Notes under the pieces: generated by a model
Told to the model about the DNA's origin: nothing
What the model saw: only the letters and a program-made list of their open reading frames with translations
Database searches by the model: none
NCBI GenBank assembly: GCA_040382095.1
Contig: JBEIGB010000008.1
Span: 3,307-67,306, forward strand
From: JADJPL01 sp040382095
GTDB lineage: Bacteria > Bacteroidota > Bacteroidia > Chitinophagales > Saprospiraceae
Direction of reading: 5' to 3'
Length of the DNA stretch: 64,000 bases
Shown: positions 58,432 to 64,000 of the stretch, one piece after another
Layout of the letters: every line of letters begins with the position of its first letter
How positions within the stretch are numbered: the first letter of the stretch is position 1
Made by a program: the position numbers and the translations under genes

Positions 58432-59003
58432 ACATTCACTCGATACAGGTTTTTTGCGGTGCGCGAATGGGGAATCAGGAGGCTTTTATCCAGGCAACGC
58501 AAGCGTTGGGCAGCATTCTTGCCCAAAAGAATATCAAAATTGTTTATGGTGGTGGGCAGGTAGGCTTAATGGGAGTTCTGGCAGATGCTGCCCTTCGGAA
58601 CGGGGGCTATGTAACCGGGGTCATCCCCACCTTTCTCATGGAAAAAGAGCTTGGCCATAAAGCAATTCAGGAAATGATCGTTGTGGAAACCATGCACGAG
58701 CGCAAAATCCGCATGGCCGGGTTGTCGGATGCCACAATTGCCCTGCCCGGAGGTTTCGGTACGATGGATGAAGTTTTTGAGGTTCTCACAATGGTACAGC
58801 TCGGAAAAATAACCCAACCCGTAGGAATCCTCAACGTAGAAGGATTTTATGATCCGCTCCTGGTGCAGATGCGCCGAATGCACGATGCCGCTCTGCTCAA
58901 CAATGCCCATTTGCAGATGCTCATCGTATCCAGGGACCCTCGTGAACTTGTGGAAAAAATATTGGAGGCTCCCACCCTTCCGCTCACCGGAAAATGGGAT
59001 TGA
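58428..59003 (+). CDS. LOG family protein (cytokinin-activating-enzyme-like nucleotide hydrolase)
   Basis: Protein of 191 residues of the LOG / TIGR00730 Rossmann family, whose plant and several bacterial members release the base from nucleoside 5'-monophosphates. VFCGARMGNQ near the start, YGGGQVGLMGVLADAAL, ETMHERKIRMA and the hallmark PGGFGTMDEVFE (107-118) are present. It overlaps mgsA by four bases, so translation is coupled. The natural substrate is not shown. It is convergent with the CHAT gene. Confidence 0.94.
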   Translation: MNIHSIQVFCGARMGNQEAFIQATQALGSILAQKNIKIVYGGGQVGLMGVLADAALRNGGYVTGVIPTFLMEKELGHKAIQEMIVVETMHERKIRMAGLSDATIALPGGFGTMDEVFEVLTMVQLGKITQPVGILNVEGFYDPLLVQMRRMHDAALLNNAHLQMLIVSRDPRELVEKILEAPTLPLTGKWD

Positions 59004-59038
59004 GCGGACATCCTGATGATCTGGCTTCCTGGCGCGCG

Positions 59039-62000
59039 TCACCGTTCAGGCGGAACCGCGTTTCGATTTTCTTTGGGCCGAACCCATTTCCAGTATAAAA
59101 ATACCGCCAGGCCCAGCCCGGAGATGGCGATGAGCCAGGAAAGCAGCCATTTCAGGCGGGGATCCGGCAACGAGGAATCGTCGCCGTTGAGCGTCAGGCC
59201 GGACCAGTAAAACGGATGGGCCCCTGCGTGAGGATTTTGTGCGATAAACTCTTTTTTTGCGCGTTGAAGGGCTACATCTTTAGGCAAGCCCTTGCGCAGG
59301 TAATAAAAGCAACGCACCACCAACTGCGAAGACCCCGAACGACCGGGGTTCCAAAGCGTAGCCATGAGGCTTTTTGCCCCTGCATACAAAAAGCCATATC
59401 CAAGGCCAAGCGAGCCTTCTCCGCGACGGTACTCGCCGATACTCACCTCAAACCCGCTTAGCACGACGAGGTCGGCGCGCAGGCGGAGTGCATACAAATC
59501 CCCGGCATATAGGTTCCCGTCTTCTTTTTTATCGCGGGGCGGGGAAAAAGCAACAAAAGCATGTTCCTGTCCGCTGGCAGCAGCCCTTCCGTGCGTCGCC
59601 AGATGTAGGACGCGGAACTGCGGGGCGAGATCGAGAAAATTACCTAAGCTCGCTTCGGTACCCAGTAACATCCGCCCGCCAAAAATCTTTTTGAGTCCAC
59701 CCGCTTCGTCGGCATTGTAGGCCATAGGTGAAAATCCCCGGGTATTAGGCCTGAAAACAGGTGCCATGGTAAGCAGGTACTTTCCCCAAAACCGGCCCCT
59801 TGAAGTCCATTGCTTTGACTCCCACAACGCTTTGGCCGAATAGGCGTAACTGGTGCTGTACGTGTTGACGAGGTAAGCGTGGCCCTTAAAGCTACCTGGG
59901 TTTTCCGGTGCTTTAGTGAGTAATGCCTCAAAAGGGAGGTAGTGCAGAATGCCATCCGGAACGATGATCAGCCTTGTGGGAAGGCCTGCCTGTTCGACGG
60001 CAGGCTCCAACAACTGGCGGTACAGGCGGTGTGAAAGGCGGGCCCAATCCTCGGCAAAACGCGTGGGATACTTTGCTTTTATTATTTCATGCTTGCTGTT
60101 CATCAAAAAAAAGTCCATAACCCCACTCTCGAGCACCTGGCTTTTGGGTATCCTGTAGCCCTGGAAAGTATCCCGGGAGACGACGAAAAGATATATTTGA
60201 TTTTCGGCAACAAAATATTCGAGCAGTGCCTGATCGGGGGCCAGTAAGGAACGGATTTTTTCCATATCCAGCATTTTGCTGCCTTCAAAGAATCGCGCAT
60301 AATCTGACGATTCCAGTGCCAATTCTTTGCGCAGCGTTTCCAGCGCCTCACGTACCCTGGCGATTTCCTGGGCCAGTTGGCTTTCCAGTATCCCGCGCTC
60401 TTTGGCGGCTGCCGCCCAACGTTGCTTTTCAAGTTGGAACAAGGAAGTTTCGAGGGAGCGCTGTTCCGCCAGCAGGCGTGCCGAGATGCCCCTGAAACGT
60501 GGTACACGGGTCAGGTACATCGCATCTGCAAGGCGCTGTTGTTTATATAGTTCGCTAATTTGGAGCGCTCTGGACAGAAAGGACTTGCTGCCGGAAAACT
60601 TCCACGCCTGAAAGTTGGCTTCTAAAGCTTCTGAATACAGGGCATAGTGCACGGGGGCCCATTCCCAGCGCGCTTCTTCGGAGTGGCCAAGGGTCAGTCG
60701 CCGGGACAATTGCAGTGCTGTTTCCAGCAGTGCTGCCGCATCGGCATACCTACTCCCGGTATAAGGCATCAATCTGGCCTCCAGCACCAACAAGTTGACG
60801 ATCTCCGGTGCGATCACCCGGTTGACCCTGTTCACGTTGCGGTCGGGCCAAAGCAGCCCGAGGGCATTCCGGGCCATATTCAGTGCCATATCGTACCTAC
60901 CCAGGGCAAAATTTGCCCTTGATTTGGTTTTCAACAGCATTGCCTTTCCGCTTGCGGTGAACGCCCCCGAACGTTCGAGCAGGAGCTCTGCTTTCTTCAA
61001 AGCGGATAATGCGTTTTCCGGGCGTCCCATGAGCAGGTGGCACACTGCCTCCATATTCAGGCACTGTTCGAGGTCGGTATTGCCCTTAGGGCCTAGCGCC
61101 TGGAACTTTCGCATGGCCTTTTGCAGGATCGGCAGTGCTTGTACAAAGGCCTCCTGCTTGAGGTAGGCATCCCCGATAGCCATTAGTAAAGGGGCGACTG
61201 CGGGTGAGCCGGGAATGCTGTCTAAAACCTCCAGTGCAGCGAGATAGCGGCCAAGCGCCGGGCGGTCTTCGCCCCGTGCCTGCATACATCTGCCAATTTT
61301 AACCGATAAAACGGCATTAACCATTTTATCGGCATTAGGATATAACAGGGCAGCCTTTTCAAAATACCGTTCGGCCTCGCGGGAAGCATAAAGATCTAAA
61401 TAGACATCGCCGATTTGTTCGTAGATCGGGGCGAGCGCAGGATGTTCCGGGCCAAGCTGCTGTATCCGTATCTCCAGGGCATCTTCAAGTCCTTTCAGCG
61501 CCTGTCCGCCCTCCCCTACTTTAAAATAAGCCAGGGCAAGTGCCTGATGTGCCTGAGCGGTTTTAGGGTGTGCCTCGCCGAGGAGTGCCGACCGCAACTC
61601 CAGTGCTTTTGAATAATACCAGACCGCCTCCTCAAATTTTTCCCTGCCCAGCATACATGTTCCCAGGTTCAGAAAGCTCCCCGCAAGGTCCGGGTGGTCT
61701 TCCGGAAGCAACGCCTGCCGGATATCGAGCGACAGGGTCAATAATTTGAACGCAGTTTCCTTATCCCCTGCGGCCAGATATGCATTTCCCAGGTCATTAT
61801 AACCGACAGCCGTAATTTCCGATAGCTTTCCGAAAGACTCCTCCCGGATCCGTACCGATTGCCGATGGTATTCCAGGGCAGCCGGATCATTGCCTTTGCG
61901 CAGGAAAAATTCCCCTAATCCGGAAAGGGCCCCTGCCTGTAGCAATGGGTCCTGGGCCGGGCTGCTTTTCAGCAAATCGAGTAAGCCCTGAAAATATGAC

Positions 62001-62254
62001 TTTGCCCTGTCCAGGCTATCCAGCTCCAGTAATGCCTGACCGGCCATCAGGAAATATACCGGCAGGGAATCCTGCACAACACCAGCGGTAATGGCGGCTT
62101 CGGTAGCTTCTGCAACCTGTGCATACCTGCCTTGCTGCATCAGCTTTTGTAAAATGCCGTTCCCCACAATACGCTCCTGCCCTGGCTGTGCGCAGGCCTG
62201 GTAAGATGGAAAAAGGCATACTATTGCAACTATGATAGTTTTCCAATTTGACAT
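59039..62254 (-). CDS. TPR-CHAT protein with lost catalytic cysteine, membrane-anchored
   Basis: Protein of 1071 residues: signal peptide (MSNWKTIIVAIVCLFPSYQA), a long run of TPR-like helices (about 30-480, for example YNDLGNAYLAAGDKETAFKL), a coiled-coil stretch around 590-640, a C-terminal CHAT (caspase-like) domain (about 740-1030) and a membrane helix (LLSWLIAISGLGLAVFLYWK) near the end. In the CHAT domain the histidine is kept (H888 in LHLATHGRAA), but the usual SACET is LSGFEVSIGEYRRGEG, so F935 replaces the catalytic cysteine. It should be a pseudo-protease. An ATG six codons upstream overlaps the promoter-like TATCTTTG and was rejected. Confidence 0.9.
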   Translation of the reverse strand: MSNWKTIIVAIVCLFPSYQACAQPGQERIVGNGILQKLMQQGRYAQVAEATEAAITAGVVQDSLPVYFLMAGQALLELDSLDRAKSYFQGLLDLLKSSPAQDPLLQAGALSGLGEFFLRKGNDPAALEYHRQSVRIREESFGKLSEITAVGYNDLGNAYLAAGDKETAFKLLTLSLDIRQALLPEDHPDLAGSFLNLGTCMLGREKFEEAVWYYSKALELRSALLGEAHPKTAQAHQALALAYFKVGEGGQALKGLEDALEIRIQQLGPEHPALAPIYEQIGDVYLDLYASREAERYFEKAALLYPNADKMVNAVLSVKIGRCMQARGEDRPALGRYLAALEVLDSIPGSPAVAPLLMAIGDAYLKQEAFVQALPILQKAMRKFQALGPKGNTDLEQCLNMEAVCHLLMGRPENALSALKKAELLLERSGAFTASGKAMLLKTKSRANFALGRYDMALNMARNALGLLWPDRNVNRVNRVIAPEIVNLLVLEARLMPYTGSRYADAAALLETALQLSRRLTLGHSEEARWEWAPVHYALYSEALEANFQAWKFSGSKSFLSRALQISELYKQQRLADAMYLTRVPRFRGISARLLAEQRSLETSLFQLEKQRWAAAAKERGILESQLAQEIARVREALETLRKELALESSDYARFFEGSKMLDMEKIRSLLAPDQALLEYFVAENQIYLFVVSRDTFQGYRIPKSQVLESGVMDFFLMNSKHEIIKAKYPTRFAEDWARLSHRLYRQLLEPAVEQAGLPTRLIIVPDGILHYLPFEALLTKAPENPGSFKGHAYLVNTYSTSYAYSAKALWESKQWTSRGRFWGKYLLTMAPVFRPNTRGFSPMAYNADEAGGLKKIFGGRMLLGTEASLGNFLDLAPQFRVLHLATHGRAAASGQEHAFVAFSPPRDKKEDGNLYAGDLYALRLRADLVVLSGFEVSIGEYRRGEGSLGLGYGFLYAGAKSLMATLWNPGRSGSSQLVVRCFYYLRKGLPKDVALQRAKKEFIAQNPHAGAHPFYWSGLTLNGDDSSLPDPRLKWLLSWLIAISGLGLAVFLYWKWVRPKENRNAVPPER

Positions 62255-62261
62255 AACCTTA

Positions 62262-62269
62262 CAAAGATA
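62262..62269 (-). promoter_or_regulatory. -7 element at the CHAT gene start
   Basis: The minus strand reads TATCTTTG, a perfect TAnnTTTG, only seven bases before the chosen ATG. The transcript would be nearly leaderless. No clear -33 TTG was found, so the match may be fortuitous. Confidence 0.4.
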
Positions 62270-62387
62270 CATTTCTTTTACACCTTGTGTCGAATACCCT
62301 TACCGCTAATCACATGAGACCCCTCGCGTCTTGTCCGATAAGTAATTGCTGCAATAAGTCCGGTATTCGAATCGGATTTAATTTTTA

Positions 62388-62395
62388 TATATTTG
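62388..62395 (+). promoter_or_regulatory. -7 element upstream of ahcY
   Basis: TATATTTG, a perfect TAnnTTTG, lies 69 bases before the METFKTT start. A longer reading frame beginning at 62393 would overlap it, which supports the downstream start. No -33 TTG was recognised. Confidence 0.45.
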
Positions 62396-62464
62396 CGCTT
62401 TATTTTGTCCCGCGTACAAAAGCAGGACAAATTAAAATACGAATATCCTCAAAACAATAATACC

Positions 62465-63778
62465 ATGGAAACTTTCAAAACCACGCTTCATTACAAAGTC
62501 AAAGATATTGCTCTGGCCGAATGGGGCCGGAAAGAAATCGAGTTGGCAGAAGCAGAAATGCCCGGCCTGATGGCTTTACGGGAAAAATATGGCTCCTCAA
62601 AACCATTAAAGGGTGCCCGTATCGCTGGTTGTCTGCACATGACCATTCAAACTGCAGTGCTCATCGAGACCTTGCTCGAGCTCGGTGCCGAGGTGAGCTG
62701 GTCTTCCTGTAATATTTTCTCTACCCAGGACCATGCAGCGGCAGCCATTGCCGCCAGGGGTGTACCGGTATTTGCCTGGAAAGGGATGTCCGAGGAAGAA
62801 TACTGGTGGTGTGTAGAACAAACTTTGTATGCGTTTGAGGGGGAGCAAGGCCTCAATATGATCCTCGACGATGGCGGCGACCTCACCAATGTCATCCTTG
62901 ACCAGCGGCCGGAACTTATAGGCAGTATTCGCGGTATCAGCGAAGAAACCACCACAGGCGTACACCGTCTTTATGAGCGTATGAAAAACGGTACGCTGCC
63001 CGTCCCTGCCATCAACGTCAACGACTCTGTGACCAAGTCCAAATTCGATAACAAATATGGCTGTAAAGAATCCCTCGTAGATGCCATACGCCGTGCCACC
63101 GATCTGATGCTTGCAGGTAAAGTCGCTGTAGTAGCGGGCTACGGCGATGTAGGTAAAGGCTCTGCTGCATCCCTGCGCGGAGCAGGATGCCGGGTAATCG
63201 TCACGGAAATTGATCCTATCTGTGCCCTCCAGGCTGCAATGGACGGCTACGAAGTCACTACGATGGTTAAAGCCATCCCCCGTGCAGATATCGTCGTCAC
63301 GGCAACCGGCAACTGCGAAATCGTTACCGCCGAACACTTCCGGATTATGAAGGACAAAACCGTCGTCTGTAATATCGGTCATTTCGACAACGAGATTGAC
63401 GTGGCCTGGCTCAAGGAAGCATACGGGCACACCCGGATCAACATCAAGCCGCAAGTGGACAAATACAACATTGAAGGAAAAGATATCCTCCTTCTCGCTG
63501 AAGGCCGTCTGGTCAATCTGGGCTGTGCCACAGGGCATCCCTCCTTCGTTATGTCCAACTCCTTTACCAACCAGGTCCTTGCGCAGATAGAACTCTGGCA
63601 AAATGCAGCGCAGTACGACAATGCCGTTTATACCCTGCCCAAGCATCTCGATGAAGAGGTCGCACGCCTGCACCTTGCCAAAATCGGCGTAGAACTCGAA
63701 ACGCTCTCGGAAAAACAAGCCGCCTATATCGGGGTGGAACAAAATGGCCCATTCAAAACCGATCATTACCGGTATTAA
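62465..63778 (+). CDS. ahcY: S-adenosyl-L-homocysteine hydrolase
   Basis: NAD-dependent cytoplasmic enzyme splitting S-adenosylhomocysteine to homocysteine and adenosine in the methyl cycle. The 437 residues start METFKTTLHYKVKDIALAEW. Substrate-domain signatures are GCLHMTIQTAVLIETL and VSWSSCNIFSTQDHAAAA; the lysine and aspartate of the active site lie in VNDSVTKSKFDNKYGC. The NAD loop is VVAGYGDVGKGSAASLRGAG, followed by NIGHFDNEIDVAWLK and the C-terminal NGPFKTDHYRY. The start was chosen by homology and by the promoter-like site upstream. Confidence 0.97.
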   Translation: METFKTTLHYKVKDIALAEWGRKEIELAEAEMPGLMALREKYGSSKPLKGARIAGCLHMTIQTAVLIETLLELGAEVSWSSCNIFSTQDHAAAAIAARGVPVFAWKGMSEEEYWWCVEQTLYAFEGEQGLNMILDDGGDLTNVILDQRPELIGSIRGISEETTTGVHRLYERMKNGTLPVPAINVNDSVTKSKFDNKYGCKESLVDAIRRATDLMLAGKVAVVAGYGDVGKGSAASLRGAGCRVIVTEIDPICALQAAMDGYEVTTMVKAIPRADIVVTATGNCEIVTAEHFRIMKDKTVVCNIGHFDNEIDVAWLKEAYGHTRINIKPQVDKYNIEGKDILLLAEGRLVNLGCATGHPSFVMSNSFTNQVLAQIELWQNAAQYDNAVYTLPKHLDEEVARLHLAKIGVELETLSEKQAAYIGVEQNGPFKTDHYRY

Positions 63779-63836
63779 TCCGAACAGATTTACCAATAGG
63801 CGTTGTGTAAAAAGCCCCGAGGCTTTTCCAAAACAT

Positions 63837-64000
63837 CCTTTGGCGGCCAGGCCGCCAAAGGATATTTCATAGAAAGGCTGTCTCATAACTCCTTTGGCGG
63901 CTTACGCCGCCAAAGAATCTTTTTCAGAGCGCTGATTTCATTGAATTTGCTTCGCACAATCAATGAAATCAGCGCTCTCAAAAAATTTTATTTTTCTGCC
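63837..64000. repeat. Palindromic intergenic element, copy 4 (runs off the window)
   Basis: It lies after the ahcY stop. A perfect small hairpin CCTTTGGCGGC/GCCGCCAAAGG is at 63837-63861, then the end-motif GGCTGTCTCAT at 63876-63886, a second small hairpin CTTTGGCGGC/GCCGCCAAAG at 63892-63915 and a long hairpin with 25-base arms (63926-63950, 63954-63978, loop TTC, two mismatches). Just upstream the TTGTGTAAAAAG motif (63803-63814) recurs from the other copies. The layout suggests two elements side by side, the second cut off by the window edge. Confidence 0.8.

Overview
The window reads as chromosomal DNA of a member of the Bacteroidota, most likely a Saprospiria-type bacterium (inference). 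The evidence is a block of type IX secretion and gliding genes (gldJ, a PorP/SprF-family gene, porU, porV), the Bacteroidota order of ribosomal genes running into carA and eno, promoters of the TAnnTTTG / TTTG type, a SUMF1-type gliding lipoprotein next to murF, and a carotenoid set fitting the monocyclic pigments (saproxanthin or myxol type) known from Saprospira and flavobacteria. No rRNA, tRNA, prophage, complete insertion sequence or CRISPR array was seen.

Layout. 1-9.5 kb: murF and gldJ (minus), a PorP/SprF-like gene (minus), then porU and porV (plus), which form the protease and anchor part of type IX secretion. 9.45-10.1 kb: a palindromic repeat and the RNase P RNA gene (minus). 10.2-16.0 kb: an orphan NtrY-like histidine kinase, then a carotenoid desaturase, CruF, CrtZ and a small membrane-anchored protein. 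16.1-20.0 kb: sucD, a DivIC/FtsB protein, enolase and carA, all minus. 20.1-39.5 kb: the complete str-S10-spc-alpha ribosomal supercluster on the minus strand, from rpsL at its upstream end to rplQ, with secY, map, infA, rpmJ, rpoA and fusA inside, ending in a clear terminator.

39.8-49.4 kb: fdhD with a small membrane protein, a TonB-type protein with two membrane segments, a UvrD/PcrA helicase, an AhpD-like protein, an 800-base stretch that may hold an unrecognised small RNA, an SRPBCC protein, a membrane AraC-type regulator and a MATE exporter. 49.8-64 kb: an S9 peptidase, a fasciclin protein, a cysteine-less thioredoxin-like protein with a universal stress protein downstream of two Crp/Fnr-type boxes, a D-threonine-aldolase-like enzyme, an ArsR-like regulator, a DinB-like protein, methylglyoxal synthase with a LOG-family protein, a large TPR-CHAT protein that has lost its catalytic cysteine, and S-adenosylhomocysteine hydrolase.

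The most unusual signal is a dispersed family of long hairpins (9.5, 42.5, 52.6 and 63.9 kb, perhaps a relative at 16.0 kb). The stem sequences differ strongly from copy to copy while both arms stay complementary. The loop (TTTTGC-TTC-GCAAAA type) and short flanking motifs are conserved, and the copies sit at the 3' ends of genes, mostly between convergent pairs. Two copies are bounded by GGCTGTCTCAT-type inverted ends, so they may be MITE-like elements that also act as two-way terminators.
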